Below are positions 8,408-16,877 of a stretch of 64,000 nucleotides of DNA, piece after piece. The translations under genes and the position numbers were made by a program. The stretch covers positions 558,001 to 622,000 of the forward strand of contig JAIOQX010000002.1 of assembly GCA_021108415.1 (NCBI GenBank). The letters are read 5' to 3'. Source of the DNA: Acholeplasmataceae bacterium (GTDB lineage Bacteria > Bacillota_I > Bacilli_A > Acholeplasmatales > Acholeplasmataceae). Under the pieces are notes generated by a model. That model was given only the letters and a program-made list of their open reading frames with translations, was not told where the DNA came from and did no database searches. The number at the start of each line of letters is the position of its first letter. The stretch's first letter is position 1.

Positions 8408-10399
8408 GATTTCTCCTCCTTGACCATATTCTAATTCAATCATGTTTTTTAATTCATCCACGACTTCTTTAATTGATCTATTTTTTAATTGAGCAGCAGC
8501 AACACTAAAGTGTCCACCTCCACCAATTGATTCTAATAAAATTTGTACATTTACTTTTTGAAAACTTCTTGCACTAATCCCTACGATATCATCACTCATT
8601 CTTGAGATGGTAAATGCAGCATCAATATCATTGATTTGTAGTGCGGCATCTGCAACTTGTGCCAGTAAGATTCTATCATCATATATATCTCTTGTCACGA
8701 TAAATGCGAAATGACCTAAAAAGATTTCTACATGTGATAATAATTTATTAATTTCCATGGTTCTTAAAAAGTCTTTTCTAAGCCATGTTTTAACTTCTGA
8801 TGTATCAGCACCTAAGTCTTTTAGTTGTGCTGCAACTTCAAATGTTCTTGATCCGGTTCTATAGACGAAATTGTTTGTATCTACAACTAGACCTGCATAC
8901 ATCATGGTTGCTTCTATTGGTGAGATATGAATTTCTTCATTCATATTGTAAAATCCTAAAAGTTCCATAACAAGTTCAATAGTTGATGATGCTGATGATT
9001 CAATAATAGAGAACATTGAATTAAATCCTTCGTCTCCAACTCGGTGATGGTCAATAACAATAATTTTTTCTGTTTTTGTTAAAACTTCTGCATCCATCAC
9101 TATTTTAGGTGATTGTGTGTCTAGAACCATTAAAGTGGATTGAGCATCTAGAAGCTCTAAAGCTTCTTTTGATGTAATCATATGTTCCATAATTTCTTTA
9201 ATATCATCTTTTACTATGTTTATAATTTTTTGAACAGTACGGTCAAGTTTTTCATGATCGACAATCAGATAAATTGGTTTATTGGAAACTTTTGCCATGT
9301 GATAACACGCAATCATGGAACCAAAGGCATCCATATCTGCTTGATTATGACCCATAATAAATATTTTACTTGAATGATCAATAAAATCTTTAATCGTTTG
9401 TGCATTAATTCTTACACTTACTCTTGAACTTTTTGATGATGCATCATTTTTTGCTCCAAAATAAGTGATTTTTTGATTTTGGATATTAACAACAACTTGA
9501 TCTCCACCACGTTTTTCAGCAAGTTCAACAGCATTTTGAGCATAAACACCTAATGCTTCATAATCTATATCCCACGATGCAATCCCCATAGAAATAGAGA
9601 CTCTTACTTTATTTTGATTTGAAATATCTCTAATTTTATCTAATAGTTCAAATTTTTTCTCGATCATTAATTCAAGATTTTTACGATAGCATATTAAAAA
9701 GATTCTTTCATCTGAATAAGGTTTTAAATATCCATCATACAAATGTGCCCAATCATTAATAGCTGCTAAATATTCACCTTTTAACGATGATTGTTCAGAA
9801 ACATCAAGTGAGCCTAATGCTTCATCAAGGTTATCTAAATAGATAATCCCAAGTGCAGGTATTTGTTCACTATATTTTTTTCTAACTTCTTCTCTTTCAG
9901 TTACATTAAATAAATAGAAAAAGTTGATATCAGGTCGATAAGTTACATCATATTGACTTTCTTTGATATCAACAATAAATCTAACTTTATTAGAATTTGC
10001 TTGTGCATAAAGTTTTTCACTAATATCTTTAAGGTTTTTCCCATCAATCTTTTGTTCAAAAATAATCTTTGCGTGTGGATTTGCCCATTTGACTTCAAAT
10101 GTTTCATCACATGCAATAACACCAATTGGAAGTTCGTTAAACACTTCATCTCCAACTTGATTTACATGGTAGGATAACTTAGTCCACATAGATAAGCGAT
10201 TTTGTAAAGTTTTAATTTTTTGTCTAGTTTGAAAATTTAAGCTGTAATATAGTCCCACAAAAGCTGCAGTGACACTAATCATTAAAAAAGAAAAACTTAA
10301 AACCTCTTCAATTGAATCAAAAGAAGCATATGGTAAAAACAAATATATACTTAATCCCAATAAGACTAAGACGCTTCCTAATAAAATCCAACGTTTCAT
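7964..10399 (-). CDS. gdpP: GdpP c-di-AMP phosphodiesterase fused in frame to ribosomal protein bL9
   Basis: One open frame of 811 codons. Residues 1-55 hold two membrane helices, then a degenerate PAS-like domain and a degenerate GGDEF-like domain (to about 320). A DHH phosphoesterase follows (GHNQADMDAFGS, VIDHHRVG), then DHHA1 with IGGGGHFS (to about 655). This part should hydrolyse c-di-AMP at the membrane. With no stop, the frame continues as a full bL9 (residues 665-811, starting VKVILLEDVKGKGKK). Separate gdpP and rplI lie adjacent in Firmicutes. ATG 10399 (AGGTGA upstream) is preferred over the track's GTG 10408. L9 can probably also be made alone; see the internal rplI entry. Confidence 0.93.
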   Translation of the reverse strand: MKRWILLGSVLVLLGLSIYLFLPYASFDSIEEVLSFSFLMISVTAAFVGLYYSLNFQTRQKIKTLQNRLSMWTKLSYHVNQVGDEVFNELPIGVIACDETFEVKWANPHAKIIFEQKIDGKNLKDISEKLYAQANSNKVRFIVDIKESQYDVTYRPDINFFYLFNVTEREEVRKKYSEQIPALGIIYLDNLDEALGSLDVSEQSSLKGEYLAAINDWAHLYDGYLKPYSDERIFLICYRKNLELMIEKKFELLDKIRDISNQNKVRVSISMGIASWDIDYEALGVYAQNAVELAEKRGGDQVVVNIQNQKITYFGAKNDASSKSSRVSVRINAQTIKDFIDHSSKIFIMGHNQADMDAFGSMIACYHMAKVSNKPIYLIVDHEKLDRTVQKIINIVKDDIKEIMEHMITSKEALELLDAQSTLMVLDTQSPKIVMDAEVLTKTEKIIVIDHHRVGDEGFNSMFSIIESSASSTIELVMELLGFYNMNEEIHISPIEATMMYAGLVVDTNNFVYRTGSRTFEVAAQLKDLGADTSEVKTWLRKDFLRTMEINKLLSHVEIFLGHFAFIVTRDIYDDRILLAQVADAALQINDIDAAFTISRMSDDIVGISARSFQKVNVQILLESIGGGGHFSVAAAQLKNRSIKEVVDELKNMIELEYGQGGEIVKVILLEDVKGKGKKNQIIEVANGYGQFLVNQKKAVLATDENLETLEKEKQEMLEANQRHIALMKSLKGEIDGKKVTLGIQIGKDGKLFGAITTKQIVEEFEKEHHILIDKKKVELQSEINSVGIYTAFVTLNKEIKAQFEVHIVEK

Positions 10400-10421
10400 A
10401 TGGTTCACCTACTTTAGACAT

Positions 10422-10450
10422 ATTATATCAATAATATGACCCTTTTTCAA
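10422..10450 (-). promoter_or_regulatory. promoter of gdpP-rplI-dnaB
   Basis: TTGAAA, 17-base spacer, TATAAT on the minus strand, about 25 bases before the gdpP ATG. Confidence 0.75.
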
Positions 10451-10578
10451 TCAAATAAGGTCGTATAAACCATTATCACAAATAAAAGGGTTCATCTCAT
10501 AATGATATCACGTTTTTTATGATAAAATATAGAAAATAACAGCTTATGATACCTCTTATGCATCTTATGAATATTTGT

Positions 10579-10607
10579 ATGACAATCATCTTTTTATTTG
10601 TTATGAT
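10579..10607 (+). promoter_or_regulatory. promoter of the LytTR operon
   Basis: ATGACA, 17 bases, TATGAT on the plus strand. A very strong ribosome site AAAGGAGGTGA follows at 10616-10626. Confidence 0.6.
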
Positions 10608-10632
10608 GCAAGTGTAAAGGAGGTGATTGAAA

Positions 10633-11175
10633 ATGAAAACTAAATTATTATATGTTGGTTTATCAATTTTGGTTTTAGGTTCGCTATTGTTTGTTGGTTT
10701 AATTATAAACTCAAAACAACCTAGTTTAGCAGATCTCGATGGTGAAATAAAACTTATTTCTAATGAAGTAGACGAAAATCAAGATTATGACATAGACCCT
10801 GTTATTTACAATTTATTCTTAGAAATCGGACAACAAAAAGATTTATTAGATTCACATCTATCTTCTATTGAAGCATCAAAGATGTATATCGAATCAAATG
10901 ACATAGAACTTAGCAGAAGAGATTTAATCTATATTAAATTGTCATTAGTTGAAATTAGAGCCTATAAAGGCTTATACATTGATACATTTAATTCCATCAA
11001 AGATGAATTTTCTGCATTAGAAGTTCCTTATGAACAACTAACTTTAGAACAGCAAGCTGAATTTGTACAATTTGTAACAGATGTATTAACCTATAGACTT
11101 GTCTTATTAGAAAAAGTGAATCTAGAATTAGTAAACATTATAAATATCGTTGAGATATATGAAGGTGAAAATTGA
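10633..11175 (+). CDS. membrane-anchored extracytoplasmic helical protein, unknown function
   Basis: 180 residues. An N-terminal hydrophobic segment (LLYVGLSILVLGSLLFVGLII) is a signal anchor without a lipobox Cys. The rest is acidic and largely helical and should lie outside the membrane. ATG 10633 follows AAAGGAGGTGA by 6 bases; the track's TTG start is weaker. The TGA stop overlaps the next ATG as TGATG. It leads an operon with a LytTR regulator and a DUF3021 membrane protein, so it may be a sensor or target of that pair. I do not recognise the family. Confidence 0.7.
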   Translation: MKTKLLYVGLSILVLGSLLFVGLIINSKQPSLADLDGEIKLISNEVDENQDYDIDPVIYNLFLEIGQQKDLLDSHLSSIEASKMYIESNDIELSRRDLIYIKLSLVEIRAYKGLYIDTFNSIKDEFSALEVPYEQLTLEQQAEFVQFVTDVLTYRLVLLEKVNLELVNIINIVEIYEGEN

Positions 11176-11621
11176 TGAAACTAACAATTGAAAAAATAAA
11201 AGATCAAAAAGAAATTGAAGTTGTTATAAAATGCAATCAAGAAAATGAATTAGTCAATGAGATTAAACATGCACTAACCTACTATCAAGTCGGTCTAGTC
11301 TGCAAAAAAGATGATCAATTTTTTCAATTAAATCCTCAAGATATTTATTATATCGATGCTCTTGGACATCAAGTGTTTGTTTATACAAAAAAGGAAGTTT
11401 ACAACATTGACCAAAAGCTATATCAATTAGAAAGTTTACTTGCACAAACTCCATTTCTTAGAGTCAATAAAAGTACGATTGTAAACACGAAGAAAATAGT
11501 TAAGTTTAAATCATTTATAAACGGTCGAATGGAAGCTCGCTTAGACAATGATGATCGAATCATGATTTCAAGACTTTATGTTCCTAAACTTAAAGAAAAA
11601 CTAGGAGGACAAAATACATGA
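11175..11621 (+). CDS. LytTR-domain DNA-binding regulator
   Basis: 148 residues. The C-terminal 100 residues are a LytTR domain: QDIYYIDALGHQVFVYT, then LPFLRVNKSTIVN-like (TPFLRVNKSTIVNTKKI) and the final RIMISRLYVPKLKEKL. There is no receiver domain; a short N-terminal region precedes it. Such stand-alone LytTR proteins are often paired with a DUF3021 membrane protein that controls them, and exactly that gene follows with a 4-base ATGA overlap. The target is unknown; the operon's own promoter is a candidate. Confidence 0.88.
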   Translation: MKLTIEKIKDQKEIEVVIKCNQENELVNEIKHALTYYQVGLVCKKDDQFFQLNPQDIYYIDALGHQVFVYTKKEVYNIDQKLYQLESLLAQTPFLRVNKSTIVNTKKIVKFKSFINGRMEARLDNDDRIMISRLYVPKLKEKLGGQNT

Positions 11622-12025
11622 AAAAATATATAGACATCTATCTTAAAAGTTTCTTCTTTATGAGTCTTTTGTTTCTGTTTCTTTCAATTATTGTTTATCA
11701 AAGAACTGATGTTAGACCACCGTTTGCTTTAGTATCATATGGTATATTTATCGTTTCCATATTTCTATCAACAAGTATCTGGTTATTTAAACTTGAAGAA
11801 GGCAACGGCCTTATTCATGCAATTATTGGTTATTTAGTTTTAATTCCAGCTATTTTAGTGATTAGAAATGTTTATGGTACTGCCTTGTTTAGATTTTCAT
11901 ATTTAATTTATATCATCTTTATCTTCATTGGAATTATTTATGGTATTGTATTTGCAGTTGTATCAAAAAAATATAAAAATGAAGTTGACAAACTTAATGA
12001 GATGATTGATAAAAATAAGAACTAA
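11618..12025 (+). CDS. DUF3021-like four-helix membrane protein
   Basis: 135 residues with four hydrophobic segments and a polar lysine-rich tail. Size, topology and the overlap with a LytTR gene match DUF3021 proteins, which act as membrane partners that inhibit the LytTR regulator in streptococci and other Firmicutes. That inhibition role is family knowledge, not visible here. Last gene of the three-gene plus-strand operon, followed by a perfect palindromic terminator. Confidence 0.72.
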   Translation: MKKYIDIYLKSFFFMSLLFLFLSIIVYQRTDVRPPFALVSYGIFIVSIFLSTSIWLFKLEEGNGLIHAIIGYLVLIPAILVIRNVYGTALFRFSYLIYIIFIFIGIIYGIVFAVVSKKYKNEVDKLNEMIDKNKN

Positions 12026-12044
12026 ATAAACCATTTTAAACCAT

Positions 12045-12076
12045 AAAAAAAGTGTTGCAGCTGCAACACTTTTTGT
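12045..12076. terminator. palindromic bidirectional terminator
   Basis: AAAAAGTGTTGCAG immediately followed by its exact complement CTGCAACACTTTTT. It closes the LytTR operon (+) and the rpsF-ssb-rpsR operon (-). Confidence 0.85.
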
Positions 12077-12087
12077 TTGTATTTTTT

Positions 12088-12327
12088 TTAGTCTTTAACA
12101 AATGGTAATAATGCCATATGGCGTGCTCTTTTAATAGCAGTTGCTAATGGACGTTGCCATTTAGCAGTTGTGCCAGTAACACGTCTTGGTAATATCTTAC
12201 CGCGGTCTGTAATAAAGCGTCTTAATAAATCAACATCTTTAAAATCGATATGTTGAACTTTATTTTGTGTAAAGAAACAAACTTTTTTACGTCTTTTGAA
12301 ACCGCCACGTCTATTATTGTTTTGCAT
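12088..12327 (-). CDS. rpsR: ribosomal protein bS18
   Basis: 79 residues, 30S protein that pairs with bS6 on the platform. The core ([38 protein letters not shown]) is intact. No CXXC pair is seen; a single Cys is present. Third gene of rpsF-ssb-rpsR, 11 bases after ssb with a GGAGG site in between. Confidence 0.96.
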   Translation of the reverse strand: MQNNNRRGGFKRRKKVCFFTQNKVQHIDFKDVDLLRRFITDRGKILPRRVTGTTAKWQRPLATAIKRARHMALLPFVKD

Positions 12328-12338
12328 TTTCTTCCTCC

Positions 12339-12785
12339 TTAAAATGGTAGATCTTCTTCAGCGGCAAGTTGTTTTGATGTTTCATAAAACTCATCGCTGT
12401 CTTTTTCGTTATGACTGTCATCATTATATGAAGACTCTGTTCTCTCATTAGTTGAAGATGATGAATCACCTTTGTTTTCTAAAAATTGAACTGAATCGCA
12501 TACAACATCAGTCGTATAACGTGTGACTCCGTCCGCTTCATACTTTCCAGTTTGAATACGTCCTTCGACACCTAAAAGTGCACCTTTTTTTATAAAGCGT
12601 GCTAAATTATCTGCTTGTCGTCTCCATACAATACATTGTATAAAGTCGGCTTGTCGTTCGCCTGATTGGTCTGTAAATTGACGATTTACAGCAAGTGTAA
12701 AGTTAACAAAATTAATGTTAGATTGGGTAGATTTAAGTTCAGGATCTTTAGTGATTCTTCCAACTAAAACAACTCTATTAATCAT
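12339..12785 (-). CDS. ssb: single-stranded DNA-binding protein
   Basis: 148 residues: OB fold (1-105, [35 protein letters not shown]), a Ser/Asn-rich flexible linker, and the acidic tip EEDLPF that docks partner proteins in DNA repair and replication. ATG 12785 is 1 base past the rpsF stop, with its ribosome site inside rpsF. Full length and ordinary. Confidence 0.96.
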   Translation of the reverse strand: MINRVVLVGRITKDPELKSTQSNINFVNFTLAVNRQFTDQSGERQADFIQCIVWRRQADNLARFIKKGALLGVEGRIQTGKYEADGVTRYTTDVVCDSVQFLENKGDSSSSTNERTESSYNDDSHNEKDSDEFYETSKQLAAEEDLPF

Positions 12786-12786
12786 A

Positions 12787-13074
12787 TTATTCGCCTTCCT
12801 TTACAACAATAAATCTAATGACTGATTCAGTAATTCTTACGACACGGTTAAATTCAGCAATCGCTTCTGGAGTTGCATTTGCAAGCAACCAAACGTAATA
12901 GCCTTTTTTATGATGATCAATCTCGTATGCTAAGTCTTTTAGCCCCAACTCTTTAAGCTCTAGAACTTCACTATTAAAATTTACAAATATTTCATTGAAG
13001 TGATTAACAATTTGTTTGATGTTCTCGCTCTCTTCAGTTGGACGGATGATATACATAACTTCGTATTTTTTCAT
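12787..13074 (-). CDS. rpsF: ribosomal protein bS6
   Basis: 95 residues from ATG 13074, 8 bases after AAGGAGGTG; the track's GTG start at 13083 lies inside the ribosome site. Core segments [26 protein letters not shown] and [10 protein letters not shown] are typical. No glutamate-rich tail. Heads rpsF-ssb-rpsR. The leader could carry the S6:S18 feedback element known in other bacteria, but I could not draw it convincingly. Confidence 0.95.
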   Translation of the reverse strand: MKKYEVMYIIRPTEESENIKQIVNHFNEIFVNFNSEVLELKELGLKDLAYEIDHHKKGYYVWLLANATPEAIAEFNRVVRITESVIRFIVVKEGE

Positions 13075-13135
13075 CTGTTCCACCTCCTTCTGGTCTATGG
13101 TCTTTGATAAGACAAGGATTATCTTACGCCAAATA

Positions 13136-13164
13136 ATTATATCATAATAATCTGTATATTACAA
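13136..13164 (-). promoter_or_regulatory. promoter of rpsF-ssb-rpsR
   Basis: TTGTAA, 17 bases, TATAAT on the minus strand, giving a leader of about 55 bases. Confidence 0.7.
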
Positions 13165-13181
13165 TGATATCCATCTATATT

Positions 13182-13646
13182 TTATGAAATGATTTGATAT
13201 ACTTTTTGATATATAAAATCTATAGAATCCTTAATATTTTTTTCTCTATCTTGTTTTGTAAAATCCAGGTGTAAATCCAGATATTTTTGTTGATATAAAA
13301 CGGTTATAAACGCTTCAAGTTTTTCTGTGTCTTTTTCATAAGTTGGTCCAGCATTTCCTGTTATTGATATACACAAATCAGCTTGTGTTTGTTTAAAAAT
13401 ACCTAATGCCATTTGTTTAGAAACTTCTTTACTTACAATAGAATAATCATCTATAATTTTAGAATCAACGAATAATAATTGCTCTTTAATTTGTCTTTGA
13501 TAAGAGATGACACTACCAATTACGACTTTTGATGCATTTGGGTTCTTAACCATTTCATAGGTTAATAATCCTCCAGTCATACTTTCGGCAAACGCCATTG
13601 TAATGCCTTTTTCTAAACATTTATCAAATACTTTTTTGTTTGTCAT
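13182..13646 (-). CDS. CinA C-terminal domain protein (PncC-type nicotinamide-nucleotide amidase)
   Basis: 154 residues covering only the CinA_C/PncC domain: AESMTGGLL at the start, GSVISYQ, and SITGNAGPT. The family deamidates NMN in NAD recycling; long CinA proteins add an N-terminal molybdopterin-like domain that is absent here. The usual Cys of AESCTGG is replaced by Met, and the central domain is rather diverged, so activity is not certain. The ATG overlaps the htrA TGA as ATGA. Confidence 0.82.
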   Translation of the reverse strand: MTNKKVFDKCLEKGITMAFAESMTGGLLTYEMVKNPNASKVVIGSVISYQRQIKEQLLFVDSKIIDDYSIVSKEVSKQMALGIFKQTQADLCISITGNAGPTYEKDTEKLEAFITVLYQQKYLDLHLDFTKQDREKNIKDSIDFIYQKVYQIIS

Positions 13647-14746
13647 GACAGTATAATACTTACAGTTACTTCTTGGAATGTACCCTCTACATTTCTTAAA
13701 ACAGTAAGTTGGTGAGTATCTCCAAATTCTGCATCTTCTAATTGTGCTGCAAGATCTGCAATCTCTGTAATCGTGATTCCATTCATACGAATGATTAAAT
13801 CATTTTCCTCTAATTGTTCATGTGCATTTCTAGTTAAATCAAATCCAATGATCACAACACCAATTGGGTCAGTTGGAAGTAGGGAAGGATCATTTGTTTC
13901 TAAGAAAGTCTCTACTTCTTGAATAGTAATACCAAGACGAGGACTCCTTACGACTTCTATATAATTTGCTTCATCAAAGTTTCTAATAATTGGCGCAATT
14001 TTATTAATGTTTAAAGCATAATTTAAACCTTCGGCTGCAATATCACCATCTATTGTTGGGATATCTGCGACTTTAGCAACATTAATTCCAATTAAATCTC
14101 CATTTAAATTAAATAAAGGTCCACCACTATTTCCAGGATTAAGCTCTGCATCATGCATTAAAGCTAGTCCTGCTATATTGTTATATGCATAAGTTGCTAA
14201 ACTTACTACACCTGATGTTACATAATTAAATTTATCAAGATCTTGAGGTGATCCAATCGCAAAGACATCTTGTCCTTTAATAATTTCAGTAATTGTATTA
14301 TCATCTATAGGTCCAACAGCATGCACTCTAAGTTCTCTAGTTGTTTGTATTCTAACAACTGCTATATCATAGGCTTCATATCCTTGATAATCCATCACAT
14401 AGATATCATCTTGTCCCTCGCCAAAATAAATCTTCATTTCTCCACCATCTTCAACAACATGATAATTAGTTAAAATATAGTAGATTGTTAAACCTTCTTC
14501 AATGACTTCTTCTGGATCTTCAGATGTCACTAGTTCAGATTTAAATATAATGCCTGAACCGTGACCAGTCTCAGTAACAACCGCGACGACTGATGGTTCA
14601 ACTTCTGCAATCATATCAATTCTAAGTTGCTCATAAGTTGATGGTGATTCATATAGTACATCTGCTCTAGTTAATAGACTACATCCCATTAATGTAAAGG
14701 TTAATAATAGGGTGAGTATCGTTAATAGTATTTTTTTATTTTTCAT
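13643..14746 (-). CDS. htrA: HtrA/DegP-like serine protease, lipoprotein
   Basis: Cell-surface quality-control protease, 367 residues from ATG 14746 (GGAGG 9 bases upstream; the track start extends into tatD). The signal peptide ends in the lipobox LMGC, so it should be lipid-anchored outside. The trypsin-like triad is visible: TNYHVVED (His), YDIAVVRIQ (Asp), NPGNSGGPL (Ser). A single C-terminal PDZ domain follows (LGITIQEV to NDLIIRMNG). Acidic overall. Lipoprotein HtrA is unusual against the membrane-anchored Bacillus HtrA, but mollicutes favour lipoproteins. It overlaps tatD by 11 bases. Confidence 0.92.
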   Translation of the reverse strand: MKNKKILLTILTLLLTFTLMGCSLLTRADVLYESPSTYEQLRIDMIAEVEPSVVAVVTETGHGSGIIFKSELVTSEDPEEVIEEGLTIYYILTNYHVVEDGGEMKIYFGEGQDDIYVMDYQGYEAYDIAVVRIQTTRELRVHAVGPIDDNTITEIIKGQDVFAIGSPQDLDKFNYVTSGVVSLATYAYNNIAGLALMHDAELNPGNSGGPLFNLNGDLIGINVAKVADIPTIDGDIAAEGLNYALNINKIAPIIRNFDEANYIEVVRSPRLGITIQEVETFLETNDPSLLPTDPIGVVIIGFDLTRNAHEQLEENDLIIRMNGITITEIADLAAQLEDAEFGDTHQLTVLRNVEGTFQEVTVSIILS

Positions 14747-15509
14747 GATTACTTCCTCCAATATGAAATAATTTATATGCATTTTCTGTTGTAATTTCAG
14801 ATACTTTATGAGCATCAATTTTTTTTATTTCTGCGATCTTATTTACAACTTCAATTAAATAACTTGGTTCATTTCTTTTGCCTCTATAAGGCATTGGTGC
14901 TAAATATGGACTATCAGTTTCAACTAAGATATGTTTTAAATCTATGTTTTCTACGATAGGTAATATATCTTTAGGGTTTTTGAAAGTGATGGGTCCATCA
15001 ACTCCAATATAAAATCCTAAATCAACTGTTTTCATTGCATCTTCTAAGTTTGATGAAAAGCAATGAAAGACTCCAGTAACTTCTCCTTTATATCCTTTGA
15101 TTGTATCATATGCTTCATTAAAGGAATTTCTGGTATGAATAATTAAAGGTAAATGATGCTTTTTGGAAAGTTTAATTTGATTAATAAACATTTCAGTTTG
15201 TCTATCAAGATTATCTTTAGTCCAATATAAATCAAGTCCAGTTTCACCGATTGCTACCACTTTAGGATGCTTCAATAAGGGTTCAATAAAGTTTGTATTA
15301 TTATCATCTACATAGCCTGGATGTAGTCCAACTGATGCATAAACATGTTCATATTGCTCAGCGATTTCGATCGCTTTTAAGCTTGTTTTTTCATCCATTC
15401 CAATCACGATTAACTTTTTTATACCTTTTTCATAAGCTCTATCAATAACTTCTGATAAGTCTTTATCGTAATCTTCAACATTTAAATGTAGGTGTGTATC
15501 AACAATCAT
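14736..15509 (-). CDS. tatD: TatD-family metal-dependent deoxyribonuclease
   Basis: 257 residues, TIM-barrel metal hydrolase. Metal ligands are visible as DTHLHL at the N-terminus, GETGLDL, IIHTRNS, FHCFSS and VETDSPYL. Members act as 3'-5' exonucleases or D-Tyr-tRNA/DNA repair factors; the exact substrate cannot be told. I chose ATG 15509 (AAAGG 9-10 bases upstream) over ATG 15518, which would sit on the ribosome site. First gene of tatD-htrA-pncC. Confidence 0.92.
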   Translation of the reverse strand: MIVDTHLHLNVEDYDKDLSEVIDRAYEKGIKKLIVIGMDEKTSLKAIEIAEQYEHVYASVGLHPGYVDDNNTNFIEPLLKHPKVVAIGETGLDLYWTKDNLDRQTEMFINQIKLSKKHHLPLIIHTRNSFNEAYDTIKGYKGEVTGVFHCFSSNLEDAMKTVDLGFYIGVDGPITFKNPKDILPIVENIDLKHILVETDSPYLAPMPYRGKRNEPSYLIEVVNKIAEIKKIDAHKVSEITTENAYKLFHIGGSNHEK

Positions 15510-15556
15510 ATTTATCATATCCTTTGATAGTTTCTATTTTATCACAATTTAAAGAA

Positions 15557-15578
15557 AAAAGAGGGAAATAGCCTCTTC
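15557..15578 (-). terminator. terminator after the MFS gene
   Basis: AAGAGG / CCCTCTT stem followed by TTTTTC on the minus strand, 34 bases after the MFS stop. Confidence 0.65.
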
Positions 15579-15611
15579 TTACATGCTTTCATACATTTTA
15601 CCATTTTCACT

Positions 15612-16796
15612 TTAAATTTTCACTTTTTTTATCATTAAAACAACCGTATATGCTACCCCTAAAAGAATTAGTGCAGTTACTGTTAAAATCGCTTGAGTCC
15701 CTAAAACAAAGGCTAAAACCGTCATTAAAATTCCACTAAAAATTTGTCCAATCCCGTCGATTTGACCAAAAGTAGACATCACAGTTGCTTTTATGTTTGA
15801 AGGGATCTCGCGGGCTTGTATCGATGTATATAGAGGATCTAGTCCTTGTCTTGTCATTCTAAAAAAGAAGAAACCAGCAATTGCGATATATGGATTAATC
15901 ATATGTGCAAAGATTAAAAGTCCTAAACTCATCAAAAGTGTTAATCCTAAAAACCATTGATAAGTTTTTATACCTTCCTTTACAAATCTCTTTACAATGA
16001 GTAGCATCACAAAGCCAACAACAGCCATCATTAAATGCATTGCACTGACGATATAAATAGAATCAAATTGACTAAAAATAGTTGTGCTAACTTTATCTAA
16101 TATAATAAACTCTTCTAAGCGATCAATACCTTCACTATATAAGCCAAGTAAAAATGCAGTCACTACAAATATCTTTAACATAGGATGATGAAATATATGT
16201 TTTACGCCTAGTTTAAACTGATGAAACATAGAATGTGTTTGTTTTTCTCTTTCAACATTTTCCTTCATCACAAAGATTAAAGAAATACTTAAAACAAAAT
16301 ATAGGATTGCACTAATAAGCATAGGTAATCTGATGTCAATGATTCCAAAACCAAATGCGCCAATAATACCTAAAATGGTCATGATTTTACTAATGGTGTT
16401 TGCTTTAATATAGGTGTGTTCAATCACTATATTATGGGTTTCATCAGAAACCCAAGCATCAAGTGCACCAGAAATAAATGTATAGCCAAACCCCCAAATA
16501 ATTTGAGCTAAAAATATCCATAGAAATTTTAAAGTCGCTAGTTCTACTAAAAACCCAATACCAATAATAAAATATCCAATGACTACACTTAATTTTCTAG
16601 AATACTTATCAGCAACTAGTCCTGTGGGTATCTCAAAAAAAATGACTGCAATCTCTAACGCAGTACCAAGTAAAATTAATTGATATGGCTCTAATCCTGC
16701 TAGATCAATACGATAGACGATTGCAGATGTCATCATCATTGTCATTGCTAGATTTAGAACACTCACTTGAAGAATATATAATCTCTTTGGGTTCAT
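15612..16796 (-). CDS. major facilitator superfamily transporter (drug/efflux-like)
   Basis: 394 residues from ATG 16796 (GAGGT upstream) with about 12 hydrophobic segments. Between helices 2 and 3 is motif A, GLVADKYSRK; motif GALDAWVSDE in the middle of the N-half resembles DHA1-like efflux carriers. A central cytoplasmic loop separates the halves. Substrate unknown. It lies just after the tuf terminator and before tatD, with terminators on both sides, so it is probably a single-gene unit. Confidence 0.78.
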   Translation of the reverse strand: MNPKRLYILQVSVLNLAMTMMMTSAIVYRIDLAGLEPYQLILLGTALEIAVIFFEIPTGLVADKYSRKLSVVIGYFIIGIGFLVELATLKFLWIFLAQIIWGFGYTFISGALDAWVSDETHNIVIEHTYIKANTISKIMTILGIIGAFGFGIIDIRLPMLISAILYFVLSISLIFVMKENVEREKQTHSMFHQFKLGVKHIFHHPMLKIFVVTAFLLGLYSEGIDRLEEFIILDKVSTTIFSQFDSIYIVSAMHLMMAVVGFVMLLIVKRFVKEGIKTYQWFLGLTLLMSLGLLIFAHMINPYIAIAGFFFFRMTRQGLDPLYTSIQAREIPSNIKATVMSTFGQIDGIGQIFSGILMTVLAFVLGTQAILTVTALILLGVAYTVVLMIKKVKI

Positions 16797-16838
16797 AAAT
16801 ACCTCACACATCTATATTACATGATTTTTTTGCATAAA

Positions 16839-16859
16839 AAAAGAGGCTAAGCCTCTTTT
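16839..16859 (-). terminator. terminator of the str operon after tuf
   Basis: AAAAGAGGC / GCCTCTTTT palindrome with seven T on the minus strand, about 20 bases after the tuf stop. Confidence 0.88.
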
Positions 16860-16877
16860 AATATATTTGTTTTAAAC

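Noticed and set aside
10627-14746. Use of UGA as tryptophan
   Set aside because: UGA acts as a stop in several genes (10633-11175, htrA, gltX) and Trp is UGG throughout.
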